Shown here piece after piece: positions 1 to 8,115 of a DNA stretch of 31,770 nt. The stretch is taken from positions 1-31,770 of the forward strand of contig CABUQK010000008.1 in the NCBI GenBank assembly GCA_902493615.1, given 5' to 3'. The DNA is from an uncultured Collinsella sp. Lineage in GTDB: Bacteria > Actinomycetota > Coriobacteriia > Coriobacteriales > Coriobacteriaceae. Below the pieces are notes generated by a model, which was not told the DNA's origin, did no database searches, and saw only the letters and a list, made by a program, of their open reading frames with translations. Every line of letters begins with the position of its first letter. The first letter of the stretch is position 1. The translations under genes and the position numbers were made by a program.

Positions 1-296
1 GTGCAGGTGCGGGAAAGCGCCGCCTTCCACGGGCGCTCGAGCGCCGGCACCACGCAGCTCAGCACTGCGGCCGCGGGAACGAGCGCGCCGGGCATGCCCG
101 CATCGGCTGCCAGTGCGCACATGACCTGCGCGAGCCTCATGCGCGCTTCGTCGGCTGTGATGCTCGACGGCGTCGTGATCTCGCACGTCGCAAGCGGGCA
201 TTCCTGCGCCGCAGCCGAATCCTCGGCAAACAGACCAAAGCGAATGAACGTGTTACCCACGTCGACCGTCAATATGTATGCGCACCCATTAAGCAT
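1..296 (-). CDS. coaX: Type III pantothenate kinase CoaX, N-terminal part (cut by window edge)
   Basis: Reading the minus strand from the ATG at 296 gives an open frame to the window edge that starts MLNGCAYILTVDVGNT. The hydrophobic strand followed by D-V-G-N-T is the phosphate-binding motif at the N-terminus of type III pantothenate kinases (ASKHA fold), which carry out the first committed step of coenzyme A synthesis in the cytoplasm. Next comes the typical I-R-F-G-L-F stretch. A GGAG Shine-Dalgarno lies about 8 nt before the start. Only about 98 codons are present, out of roughly 255 in the family, so the catalytic Asp and C-terminal motifs are outside the window. The plus-strand frame across the same bases is an antisense artefact. 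The call rests on the N-terminal motif and start context only. Confidence 0.82.
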   Translation of the reverse strand, partial: MLNGCAYILTVDVGNTFIRFGLFAEDSAAAQECPLATCEITTPSSITADEARMRLAQVMCALAADAGMPGALVPAAAVLSCVVPALERPWKAALSRTC

Positions 297-488
297 CGTC
301 GGCGCTCCTTTCGTCTGCCCAGCAGTATATCGCCTACCTAAACCAGTCATCCCAAAATGACTAGCTTGCGGCTATACTGGTGCGCGGTCGCGCGCGAGCT
401 CACGCGGCGGCCCTTGGTAACCCGACTTCCCGCGCCGTATCCGTAGCGGCGCTCCCGGGGGAAGCGGATATACGCAAAGGAGTTCTAT
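297..488. promoter_or_regulatory. Divergent promoter region between coaX and the OPT transporter
   Basis: This is a non-coding gap between two divergently transcribed genes. A TATACT hexamer occurs on the minus strand (324-329) and another on the plus strand (373-378). Both fit -10 elements, but no good -35 hexamer sits at 16-18 bp from either, so the assignment is tentative. The OPT gene has a strong AAAGGAG Shine-Dalgarno at the right edge of this region. Confidence 0.35.
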
Positions 489-2192
489 ATGAGCAATCCC
501 TCGAACCGCGCCTCGATGCGCGGGCAACTCACGCTGCGCGGCGTCGTCATCGGCGTCCTTGGCTGCGTGATCATCACGGCAAGCTCGGCCTACACCGCCC
601 TCAAGATGGGCGCACTCCCCTGGCCGATCGTCTTCGCTGCCGTCATCTCGCTGTTCTTCCTTAAGCTCATGGGCAACGCCAGCCTCAACGAGGCCAACGT
701 CACCCACACCATCATGTCCGCAGGCGCCATGGTCGCCGGCGGTCTGGCGTTTACCATCCCGGGCGCCTGGATGCTGGGCTATGCCGACCAGATCAGCTGG
801 CTCGACATGTTTATCGTGGCACTCGCCGGCACCATCCTGGGCCTGCTGGCCACCGCGCTCATCCACCGTCACTTTATCGTGGACGCCGCGCTTGAGTTCC
901 CCACCGGCAACGCCGCAGCTCAGACTTTGCGCGCGACCGAGGCTGGCGGCAAAACCGGCAAGCAGCTCTTTGGTTCCATGGCCATCGCCGGCATCTATAG
1001 CGTGCTGCGCGACGCCCTGGGCGTGGTGCCCAGCATGCTGTGCACGCTCAACATCCCCGGCGTGACCTTTGGCATCTACAACTCGCCCATGCTGCTCTCC
1101 GTCGGTTTCCTCGTGGGCTTCGCCCCGGTCGCTTTCTGGTTTGCCGGCGCCCTGTTAGGCAACTTTGGCATCATCGTGGGCGGCACCGCTGCCGGCCTGT
1201 TCGACGTTGTGACTGCACAGGGCATCGTCAAGTCCCTGGGTATGGGCCTCATGATGGGCTTTGGCGTCGCCGTCGTCCTCAAGGACATCTTGCCGCAGGT
1301 CGCCGGTATCGTCCGCGGCCTCGCCGCCGACAGCTCCACCGACACCGACGAGCAGTCGCTCATCTCGGGCTCCCTTAAGCTCGACGCCGGCATCATCGGC
1401 CTGGGCGCTGCCGCCATCGCCGTGATCATCGCCATCGTGCTTGACCTTGGCCCCGTTCCGGCCGTCATCGTGACGCTGTTCACCTTTGTCACCACCATCA
1501 TGAGCGCACAGAGCTGCGGCCAGACGGGCATCGACCCCATGGAGATCTTTGGCCTCATCGTTATGCTCATCGTGGCTGCCTTCGCACAGATTGCTCAGGT
1601 CAAGCTGTTCTTTATCGCCGGCATCGTAGCCGTGGCGTGTGGCCTTGCGGGCGACGTCATGAACGACTTTAAGGCCGGCGCCGTGCTGGGCACCAACCCG
1701 CGTGCGCAGTGGATCGGCCAAGCCATCGGCGGCATCGTGGGCGCCCTGGTCGCCGCAGCCGTCATGGTCGCGCTCGTCACCGCCTATGGCCCGGACGCCT
1801 TTGGCCCCGACAAGAGCTTTGTTGCCGCGCAGGCAAGCGTCGTCGCCACCATGGTCTCGGGCATCCCGAGCGTGCCGTGGTTCGTTGGCGGCTTTATCGC
1901 CGGCATCGTCATGTACTGGCTCGGCATTCCGGCCATGATGATCGGCCTGGGCGTGTACCTGCCGTTCTACATGTCACTCACGGCATTCCTGGGCTCCTGC
2001 GTCAAGCTCGCCTACGACAAGTGGTCCGCCCACCGCGATGCCACCGCTGGTCTTTCTGACGAGGAAAAGGCCGCCAAGGACGCCGCCTTCCAGGAACAGG
2101 GCCTGGTTGTCGCCAGCGGCCTGCTCGGCGGCGAGTCCATCGTCGGCGTTATCCTGGCGTTTGTCTCCGTGGGTCTGAGCCTGCTGGGCTAA
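489..2192 (+). CDS. OPT-family (oligopeptide/siderophore-type) transporter
   Basis: This is a 567-residue polytopic membrane protein with about 14-16 hydrophobic segments. The N-terminal stretch L-T-L-R-G-V-V-I-G-V-L followed by A-Y-T-A-L-K-M-G matches the opening of prokaryotic OPT proteins. Next come N-E-A-N-V-T-H-T-I-M-S-A-G and the E-F-P-T-G-N-A-A-A-Q-T-L region (about residues 136-147), both typical of the family. OPT proteins import small peptides, or metals with their chelators, across the cytoplasmic membrane by secondary transport. The actual substrate cannot be read from the sequence. The start is an ATG behind AAAGGAG with 6-7 nt spacing. The gene stands alone, with its own terminator downstream (2234-2273). 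Length and codon use are ordinary for this genome. Confidence 0.88.
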   Translation: MSNPSNRASMRGQLTLRGVVIGVLGCVIITASSAYTALKMGALPWPIVFAAVISLFFLKLMGNASLNEANVTHTIMSAGAMVAGGLAFTIPGAWMLGYADQISWLDMFIVALAGTILGLLATALIHRHFIVDAALEFPTGNAAAQTLRATEAGGKTGKQLFGSMAIAGIYSVLRDALGVVPSMLCTLNIPGVTFGIYNSPMLLSVGFLVGFAPVAFWFAGALLGNFGIIVGGTAAGLFDVVTAQGIVKSLGMGLMMGFGVAVVLKDILPQVAGIVRGLAADSSTDTDEQSLISGSLKLDAGIIGLGAAAIAVIIAIVLDLGPVPAVIVTLFTFVTTIMSAQSCGQTGIDPMEIFGLIVMLIVAAFAQIAQVKLFFIAGIVAVACGLAGDVMNDFKAGAVLGTNPRAQWIGQAIGGIVGALVAAAVMVALVTAYGPDAFGPDKSFVAAQASVVATMVSGIPSVPWFVGGFIAGIVMYWLGIPAMMIGLGVYLPFYMSLTAFLGSCVKLAYDKWSAHRDATAGLSDEEKAAKDAAFQEQGLVVASGLLGGESIVGVILAFVSVGLSLLG

Positions 2193-2210
2193 GTCGAGCA
2201 GCTGCTCGAC
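2193..2210. repeat. 18-bp perfect palindrome directly after the OPT stop codon
   Basis: GTCGAGCAGCTGCTCGAC is self-complementary over all 18 bases and begins on the base after TAA. It has no loop, so it would work as a cruciform or protein site, or as a short RNA hairpin ahead of the true terminator 24 bp further on. No function is assigned. Confidence 0.55.
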
Positions 2211-2233
2211 AGCAACCATATTGCCTACGATTT

Positions 2234-2273
2234 GCCCGGTCGGTAGCTTTCGCGGCTACCGACCGGGCTTTTT
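2234..2273 (+). terminator. Rho-independent terminator of the OPT gene
   Basis: A perfect 14-bp stem (GCCCGGTCGGTAGC at 2234-2247 with its complement at 2255-2268) has a 7-nt loop and is followed by TTTTT. It lies about 40 bp after the OPT stop codon. Confidence 0.93.
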
Positions 2274-2280
2274 GATATCG

Positions 2281-2324
2281 AAACAAAGATAGGCCAGCGC
2301 GCTGCGCATGACAGCGCGCCGGCC
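2281..2324 (-). terminator. Terminator of the CAP/coiled-coil gene
   Basis: Thirteen-base arms (2292-2304 and 2312-2324) pair with one G-U wobble around a 7-nt loop. On the minus strand they are followed by a T-rich tail, TATCTTTGTTT. The hairpin is 70 bp after the stop of the convergent minus-strand gene and faces the OPT terminator tail to tail. Confidence 0.75.
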
Positions 2325-2393
2325 TTATCGGTTAAGCCATCGAAGCGCTCCTGCTATGAACCGAAGTTCGTTGCAGAAACTACGCTCGAAACG

Positions 2394-5300
2394 CTACATC
2401 TGCTTGCGACGACGATCGCTCAGCGTCACACCAGCGGCCACGAGAGTGATACCGCCGATGACGAACACCTCGCCCGCAAGAGCGGAATTGTCGCCAGTCT
2501 GGGCGAGCGCGGCAGGCGCAGCCTGTTTCTTGGCAACGGGGGCCTTTGCAGCAGCCTGCGCAACCTGAGGCTTGGCCTGCGGCTCGGCCTTGGGATGATA
2601 CTTGTCGTACTCGGCCTGCGCGGCAGCCAGGGCATCCTTGGCATCGCCAAGCTCGGCAAGCGCGGCGGCATAGGCGTCGTTGGCATCGGACAGCTTGGCA
2701 TCGGCATCGCTCAGAGCAGCCTTGAGACCAGCAGCGGCATCGACGGCAGCCTTATAGCGAGCGTAGGCAGCGTTCAGCTTGACCAGCTTCTCGTTGCCCG
2801 TCGTGCCCGCGGCAAGGGATGCCTTGTGGTCGACAGCCTCAAGATCGGCCTTGAGTGCCTCGTCGTTGGCAAGCTCGGCCTTGGCCTTGACGATCTCGAA
2901 GTTCGCATCGACGACGGCTTCGTTGGCGGCCTCGAGCTGCTTCTGGGCATCGGCGACACCCGCGACGGCGGCGTCATAGGCGACCTTGGCGTCGTCGACC
3001 GCTTTCTGGGCTCCAGCGAAGCGCTCGAAGGCCTTGTTCGCGGTGGCCAGTTCGCCCTCGGCAGCCTTGGCATTGGCCTGCGCGTCGGACACAGTCTGCG
3101 CCTTGGCGGCAACCGCCTGCTTGGCGTCCGAAAGAGCAGTCGCGGCCTGGACATCTGCGGCCTGGGCCTTGTCTACACCAGCCTGGGCGGCATCGTCGGC
3201 CTTCTTTGCCTCGTTAAGCGAGCCCTGCTTATTCGCAAGGTCCGCCTGGGCGGCATCGCGCTTGGCGGCAAGGTCCTTGACCGAAGCGGTAGCGTTGCCA
3301 TACGCCTCGTTGGCCTGTTCGGACTTTGCCTTGGCGGCATCGCGGGCGCTGCGAGCCTTCGCCTTGTGAGCAGCGGCCTCGGCTGCCTTCGTCTTGCTGT
3401 CAGCAAGCGTGGCGTTTGCCTTATCGAGAGCTGCCTGGGCAGTAGCGGCCTCGCCCTTGGCGGCGTCGAGCTTGGTCTGGGGCGTCTTGACGTCGATACC
3501 CTTGAGTTTTGCTTCGGCGGCGTCATATGCCGTCTTTGCGGCGGCGGTTCCGGACTTAGCCTTCTCGTACTCGCCCTTGGCGGTGTTCATGTTCGTGTCG
3601 GCCGCGGTATAGGCGTCTTGCGCGTCTTTCTGATTATTGAGAGCGGTGAGATATGCCGTATCAGCCGTTCCCATCGCCTTCTGCGCATCTGCCAGCTTGT
3701 TCTGAAGCTGCTTCAGCTGCTCCTTCTGCTCCTGCGTGCCGCCTGCATTGTAGGCGGATTCGATGTAGTCGTTGACGAGCTTCTTGAACTCGGAGACAGT
3801 GAAATCCTTCTGCCCCGTGCTCCCGCTATAGTCGAAAACGGTTACCTCGGAATCGGTATTCTTACCGCTACCGGTCGCGATGCCGATAGCCTTCGCGCCG
3901 GCATCGATGATGTTGAGATAGTGCCCGCAGGCGTCTCCTCTTTGATTGCCATTCTCATCTTTTGTACCGGAATACACATCGGGATAGTTTTGGTAGATAT
4001 AGTACGAATCATAGCGATGAGCCATGAGATCTTTGCCAGCCTCGCTATTCGCACCGTACTTTTTAATCCAATTCTCGTAATTAACCTTCTCCTGAGTGTA
4101 GAGACCAGTGTAGGGCCAGCCAAGCGTATCCTCGGTCTCGCCTCCGGTGTATGCCCCGCCGCCGTCTGCAAGGTTCTCACCTTGATCGAAATAGCAGTTC
4201 GAGTGCCCCCAGATGTTCGATGAATATGATGTATTGAGGGCGGCTGCCGCAGTCATGCGGAGGCTGACGCTAAGCTCAGACTGACCGTTCGCCTTGCGGA
4301 GGTTGTTCTGGGTATCGAGGTAGGTCAGGGCGTTGCGCATCTGCTCCAAGGAGAGCGGATTGGTGTCTCGAGACATGTCCTGATCGACGTAATTATCATA
4401 CCAGTCCTGTTTATCTGTCGTCCCCATGAGCATCGACGCGGCAGTGCTTGCATTCGACTTCTGCGTGGCTGTGAACTGGCTGCCGCCAATGATGTAGTTC
4501 AAGAAGCCGAACATACCCTGGTTGATGACATTCTGGTCTACGGTCATGTTCGACTTGAGGTCTGCAATCTGCTGCTCAAGAGCCTCAACCTGGGCATTAG
4601 CAGCGTCATAAGCCTTTTCCGCGGCGTTCGAAGCGGCGCAGGTTGCCTCCCACTCGCTACGCTTCTGCTTGCGAACTTCGACAAGCTTATCGTACTCCGC
4701 CTTCTTATCCGCCTCGGTCTGCTGGGCCTGCTCGTATGCCGACTTCGAGGCGTCACGCTTACTGGCGGCGGCGTTGTACTCCTTGTTTGCCGCATCGTAT
4801 GCAGACTTGGCAGATGCCACAGCAGCGTTGGCAGCGTTGGCCTTCTCCTGCGCGGCGGTGACGGTAGTCTGCGCAGCCTGCAGGTTCGCCTGTGCAGTGG
4901 CGTCTGCAGTCGCCGCGGCATCGAGCGCGTCCTGCGCGGTCGCGAGCTCGCTGGCGGCAGTGGTCTTGGCAGCCTCGAGCGCGTTCAAATCGATACCCGT
5001 GCCCGAGGTCGCGGCATCGAGTGCAGCCTGCGCCTGGTTGAGCTTCTGCTGGGCGTTATCGCGCGCGGTGGTTGCGGCTGCGAGAGCAGCAGCAGTCTCC
5101 TGCTTCTTGGCCTGGGCAGTCGTCAAAGCTGCCTCGGTATTCTGCTTTTCCTGCTGGGCGCTGGCCTCGGCAGCCTTGGCCTGGTCCAGATTGGCCTGTG
5201 CAGTAGTAACGGCCTTATTGGCGTCATCGAGCTTTGCCTGCGCGTCCTCGACGGCCTTCTTGGCGGCCTCGTACTCGTCCATACCCATGGCCTCGAGCTT

Positions 5301-5903
5301 GGCCTGGGCATCGTCGAGGGCCTTCTTGGCCTCATCCTGCTTTGCCTTGGCGTCCTTGAGCGCCTGGGTCTTATCCTCGACACTCTTGTTGGCTTGATCG
5401 AGCTGATCGTTCAGGTCGCCCAGCTTCTTCTGCTGCTGCTCGGTCTTTTCGACGGCGGCTTTGAGCTCATCAATCTTCTCCTGGAGCGCGGCGACTTCTG
5501 CTGCGTTCTGCTCGATTTCGTTGTCGCTCACAGCCTGCGAGGCCTGATTCTTTTGCTGCTGCGCCTGCTTTTGAGACTGGCCCGCCGCATCGGCGTTCTT
5601 CTGGGCGGCATCGTAGGCGGCCTGAGCGTCCTTGAGCTGCTTTGCCGACTCCTCGGCCAGCTGGGCAGCCGTCTTTACGACCGCTTGGTTACCGGCGGCA
5701 ACGGTGTTCTCTACAGAACTACCCCCCCCCTGAACAGAATCGCCGTTATCGGTTGACGGTGCGGCGATTGCCGCCAGCGGCGACATAAGCGGCTGAGCAA
5801 TGAGGCCCGCCGTCAAAACGGTTGCGACGGCGCGGTTGGCAACGCCCTTGACGTTGACGGCCTTAGCCCGAGGCTCAAAGTGTTGTGGGCTGTAGCTTGC
5901 CAT
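2394..5903 (-). CDS. Cell-wall-anchored coiled-coil surface protein with central CAP domain
   Basis: This 1169-residue protein is organised in clear blocks. Residues 1-48 form a signal peptide with a long n-region, a hydrophobic core and a likely cleavage after A-A-I-A-A. Residues about 70-450 are an Ala/Lys/Gln/Glu-rich heptad coiled coil. Residues about 470-700 are a non-repetitive, aromatic-rich CAP/SCP-like domain with G-H-S-N-C-Y-F-D-Q-G-E-N-L-A and later C-G-H-Y-L-N-I-I, the family's signature positions. A second coiled coil covers about 710-1080, followed by a P/A/K-rich linker. The C-terminus is a sorting signal: LAQTG (1133-1137, a variant of LPXTG), a hydrophobic segment and RRRKQM. 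The two CAP cysteines could form a disulfide. It is presumably exported by Sec and attached by a sortase not in this window. The ligand is unknown; adhesion or wall remodelling are guesses. The start ATG follows AAGGGAG. A G9 tract lies in codons 58-61. Confidence 0.85.
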   Translation of the reverse strand: MASYSPQHFEPRAKAVNVKGVANRAVATVLTAGLIAQPLMSPLAAIAAPSTDNGDSVQGGGSSVENTVAAGNQAVVKTAAQLAEESAKQLKDAQAAYDAAQKNADAAGQSQKQAQQQKNQASQAVSDNEIEQNAAEVAALQEKIDELKAAVEKTEQQQKKLGDLNDQLDQANKSVEDKTQALKDAKAKQDEAKKALDDAQAKLEAMGMDEYEAAKKAVEDAQAKLDDANKAVTTAQANLDQAKAAEASAQQEKQNTEAALTTAQAKKQETAAALAAATTARDNAQQKLNQAQAALDAATSGTGIDLNALEAAKTTAASELATAQDALDAAATADATAQANLQAAQTTVTAAQEKANAANAAVASAKSAYDAANKEYNAAASKRDASKSAYEQAQQTEADKKAEYDKLVEVRKQKRSEWEATCAASNAAEKAYDAANAQVEALEQQIADLKSNMTVDQNVINQGMFGFLNYIIGGSQFTATQKSNASTAASMLMGTTDKQDWYDNYVDQDMSRDTNPLSLEQMRNALTYLDTQNNLRKANGQSELSVSLRMTAAAALNTSYSSNIWGHSNCYFDQGENLADGGGAYTGGETEDTLGWPYTGLYTQEKVNYENWIKKYGANSEAGKDLMAHRYDSYYIYQNYPDVYSGTKDENGNQRGDACGHYLNIIDAGAKAIGIATGSGKNTDSEVTVFDYSGSTGQKDFTVSEFKKLVNDYIESAYNAGGTQEQKEQLKQLQNKLADAQKAMGTADTAYLTALNNQKDAQDAYTAADTNMNTAKGEYEKAKSGTAAAKTAYDAAEAKLKGIDVKTPQTKLDAAKGEAATAQAALDKANATLADSKTKAAEAAAHKAKARSARDAAKAKSEQANEAYGNATASVKDLAAKRDAAQADLANKQGSLNEAKKADDAAQAGVDKAQAADVQAATALSDAKQAVAAKAQTVSDAQANAKAAEGELATANKAFERFAGAQKAVDDAKVAYDAAVAGVADAQKQLEAANEAVVDANFEIVKAKAELANDEALKADLEAVDHKASLAAGTTGNEKLVKLNAAYARYKAAVDAAAGLKAALSDADAKLSDANDAYAAALAELGDAKDALAAAQAEYDKYHPKAEPQAKPQVAQAAAKAPVAKKQAAPAALAQTGDNSALAGEVFVIGGITLVAAGVTLSDRRRKQM
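5722..5730 (-). repeat. G9 homopolymer in codons 58-61 of the surface-protein gene
   Basis: The plus strand shows nine consecutive C residues, which is G9 in the coding strand. It encodes the end of Gln58, Gly59, Gly60 and the first two bases of Gly61, about ten codons after the predicted signal cleavage. With ten G the next codon after the tract is TAG. With eight G the frame reads GTA GTT CTG TAG. Any single-base slip therefore ends translation near residue 62-65. Long G tracts early in surface-protein genes are a classic slipped-strand phase-variation layout. Confidence 0.8.
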
Positions 5904-6208
5904 GGCTTTCTCCCTTTGACACGGATGTATCCATACGTATCAAACGGTAGCTGTCGATTTTTGAATTCTGTTGCGCAACATTGGTCACCGGCGGATTTTT
6001 GAAATTCGCGCTCTCGTGCTTCACAATTTCGTCACATATGTAGGAGCTGGTGCATCATATTCTTGCGGAATCGAATTGAGCCTGTGATTTGCATTTGCTC
6101 CCGCGTCATCCGCCCTATCGGATTCCGCATCCAACAGACACCCCGCCCGCCACGGTGTAGAGTATGGGGACGGGCGAGATATGCGGCCCGTGTCAGAACG
6201 AGGTGAAC
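5904..6208. promoter_or_regulatory. Divergent intergenic region between the CAP protein and DUF389 genes
   Basis: This 305-bp gap holds a 12-bp palindrome TGTTGCGCAACA (5969-5980). It is flanked by an imperfect direct repeat, GATTTTTGAATTC (5956-5968) and GATTTTTGAAATTC (5994-6007). This layout suggests a regulator site in front of the surface-protein gene. Its Shine-Dalgarno AAGGGAG is at the left edge, and a GAGGTG Shine-Dalgarno for DUF389 is at the right edge. No convincing -35/-10 pair was found for DUF389 and no further gene is visible. Confidence 0.45.
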
Positions 6209-7348
6209 ATGGAACTCGATAGACAACAGCTCAAGCGGCTGCGTGAACGCCATCATCGGCGCCATGGCATCCGCCCCGCCCATAGTGAGGCCATGGAGAG
6301 CGCCACCCGCTTCCTAAAGCGCGCATTCAACATTCGCGAGGGTCGCGCGCCCTACCACGTAATTCGCAAGCGTTTTGTAAACGGGGCGCGTCTGACTGGC
6401 TCCCACCTATGCATCCTGATTATTGCCATGCTTATCGCGAGCATCGGCCTCGATATCGACTCGGACATCGCCATCGTGGGCGCCATGCTCATCTGCCCGC
6501 TCATGGGCTCGGTCCTTGCCATGGCATACGGTATTGCCACGCTCGACCGCGAGATTACCGTCGAAGCCGTCGCCAGCCTTGCGCTGCAGATGGCCTTTTG
6601 CCTGGTCACGTCCACGCTGTACTTTAAGCTCTCGCCCCTTGGCACCACCACGGCCGCCATCATCGACAACTCGACACCCACCGTCTGGGACCTTACCGTC
6701 GCACTCGCAGGCGGCTTTGCAGGCGGGCTGGGCAACTCGCGCGACCAGGAACCCGCCACGCTCATCGCCGGCGTGGCCGTGGCGACCGCGCTCATGCCGC
6801 CTCTGTGCGCGGCGGGCTATGGCATCGCCATCGCAAGCGGGTCGCTGTTTCTCTCGGCGCTCTACGAGTTTGGCATCAACGTGGTCTTTATCGCACTGGC
6901 CGCCGAAGCCGTGCTGCTTCTTTTGCGTGTGCCGCTCAAGCGCGACCTCAACGGCGACGGCATTGTGACCGCCGAGGAAAACGCTGAGGTCAACGAGCTG
7001 TCACGCAAAGTGCGCCGCCGCATTATTGTGGGCACGGTGATCTTTGCCATCCCCTGCATCGTTATGACCGCGGGTTCCATTGGCTCGGCGCAGGCCGGCG
7101 TGCAGGACGGCTACGGCGTCACCGAGACCACACGCGAGCTTGCCGCGGTGCTGCCGGGCTTTAAGGATTACACCGTCGCCGTCGAGACCTCGGCCACCGA
7201 AGGGGACGAAGAAGGCATCGTCGAGCGCGAGATTGTCGCCCATGTGACGACAGGCGAGGCGCTTGGGGCGCACGACCGCCGTGTCGCCCGCAAACTCATC
7301 GACCTCAATGTGCCCGAGCTCGATCGCGTTGAGTTTGATGTGGAGTAA
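6209..7348 (+). CDS. DUF389-family membrane protein with EF-hand-like loop
   Basis: This is a 379-residue protein with a basic N-terminal cytoplasmic part (residues 1-60) and a membrane region of about seven segments. The region includes I-V-G-A-M-L-I-C-P-L-M-G-S, the hallmark of DUF389 (the TIGR00271/TIGR00341 hydrophobic domain), and later A-L-M-P-P-L-C-A-A-G-Y-G. The C-terminal 90 residues are soluble and mixed alpha/beta. Between membrane segments, residues 246-257 read DLNGDGIVTAEE, which fits a canonical calcium EF-hand loop (D1, N3, D5, G6, hydrophobic 8, E12). Biochemical function is unknown. The ATG at 6209 was chosen because GAGGTG lies just ahead of it. An in-frame upstream start at 6164 would add 15 residues but lacks a good ribosome site and is not membrane-like. 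Confidence 0.83.
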   Translation: MELDRQQLKRLRERHHRRHGIRPAHSEAMESATRFLKRAFNIREGRAPYHVIRKRFVNGARLTGSHLCILIIAMLIASIGLDIDSDIAIVGAMLICPLMGSVLAMAYGIATLDREITVEAVASLALQMAFCLVTSTLYFKLSPLGTTTAAIIDNSTPTVWDLTVALAGGFAGGLGNSRDQEPATLIAGVAVATALMPPLCAAGYGIAIASGSLFLSALYEFGINVVFIALAAEAVLLLLRVPLKRDLNGDGIVTAEENAEVNELSRKVRRRIIVGTVIFAIPCIVMTAGSIGSAQAGVQDGYGVTETTRELAAVLPGFKDYTVAVETSATEGDEEGIVEREIVAHVTTGEALGAHDRRVARKLIDLNVPELDRVEFDVE

Positions 7349-7420
7349 TGCGGAGCATGGGATGGCTCCCGCGCACAGGCGCAAGTCGCGGCGAGGCTCA
7401 GACGCGACGCAGGCACATGC

Positions 7421-7464
7421 AAAAAGCGGGGCGTAGTTCACGTCCGCGCCCCGCTCGCTGTTTT
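7421..7464. terminator. Bidirectional terminator between convergent genes
   Basis: A 9-bp stem AGCGGGGCG/CGCCCCGCT (7425-7433 and 7447-7455) is flanked by A-rich sequence on the left and TGTTTTATT on the right. It therefore presents a T tract in both directions. It serves DUF389 on the plus strand and the small secreted-protein gene on the minus strand. Confidence 0.8.
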
Positions 7465-7475
7465 ATTGCCGTGAA

Positions 7476-7925
7476 TCAGACGTCCGCATCGACATCGCCA
7501 GACTCCACCGTAAACGCCGGATCGGTGCTCACAAGATAAAATCGGGTCACCTTAGTATTTCTAATTAGGTAAATCTGCCCCTGATTGCGTCGGCGCGATA
7601 TATACGCAACGTGAACCGTGCCGAATTCTTCGCCGTTTTCCTTCTTTAATATCAAGATGTTGGGGTCATCCGTACGCTTGAACTGCCCGTCATCGCTGCT
7701 TCCGTCTTTGTTGACCAGCTGCCATCGACAGCCATCCTCCTCAAGAAAGGCCAGGATTTCCAGACTCGTTTTGTCATCCCGATAGTAACCGTCAATGGCA
7801 AACCCTTCGGAAGCGCATTCCCGCATATAGGACGTTTCTCGACTTATAGCAAACAGCCCTGTAGCGCCCAGGAGCACAGCCAGGCAGACCACTGCAAGGG
7901 TTATCGAAATAGTACGGCGACCCAT
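7476..7925 (-). CDS. Small exported or membrane-anchored protein of unknown function
   Basis: This 149-residue protein has a short basic N-terminus (MGRR), one hydrophobic segment (about residues 5-28) and a hydrophilic, beta-rich remainder. There is no lipobox, so it is either a signal-anchor protein or cleaved by signal peptidase I. The outer part contains two Cys (in M-R-E-C-A and D-G-C-R-W) that could form a disulfide. The beta pattern in the second half (DDGQFKRTDDPNILILKKE, then GTVHVAYISRRR) resembles small secreted beta-barrel domains, but I do not recognise a family. It is convergent with DUF389 and shares its terminator. The gene is less GC-rich than its neighbours. Confidence 0.7.
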   Translation of the reverse strand: MGRRTISITLAVVCLAVLLGATGLFAISRETSYMRECASEGFAIDGYYRDDKTSLEILAFLEEDGCRWQLVNKDGSSDDGQFKRTDDPNILILKKENGEEFGTVHVAYISRRRNQGQIYLIRNTKVTRFYLVSTDPAFTVESGDVDADV

Positions 7926-7978
7926 GTTAGCCCAACCGATAGTTGTTTAACGGAGCGCGAAACATACCTGAAACCTCC

Positions 7979-8034
7979 GATGTCAGGGGGAACGTCGCCA
8001 GCAGGCTGGCGACAACTATATGTTTCTGACATCA
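7979..8034. repeat. Nested inverted repeat in the 190-bp gap
   Basis: An inner hairpin, GTCGCCAGC-ag-GCTGGCGAC (7994-8013), sits inside an outer 8-bp inverted repeat, GATGTCAG (7979-7986) and CTGACATC (8027-8034). The gap separates the secreted-protein gene from the sulfotransferase-like pseudogene. There is no T tract, so a simple terminator is unlikely. An operator or relic of a mobile repeat are both possible. Confidence 0.5.
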
Positions 8035-8115
8035 AACCATATGGCTGCTACTCGCGGAGGGGGCATCGGCGAACGGCGTGTTTTCATACTCCATTGGTCA
8101 AACCTAAGCGCGGCC

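Noticed and set aside
2595..4223. A 542-codon plus-strand open frame opposite the coiled-coil gene
   Set aside because: It mirrors the Ala/Lys-rich repeats of the minus-strand gene and gives Gly/Leu-rich nonsense. The start has no Shine-Dalgarno.
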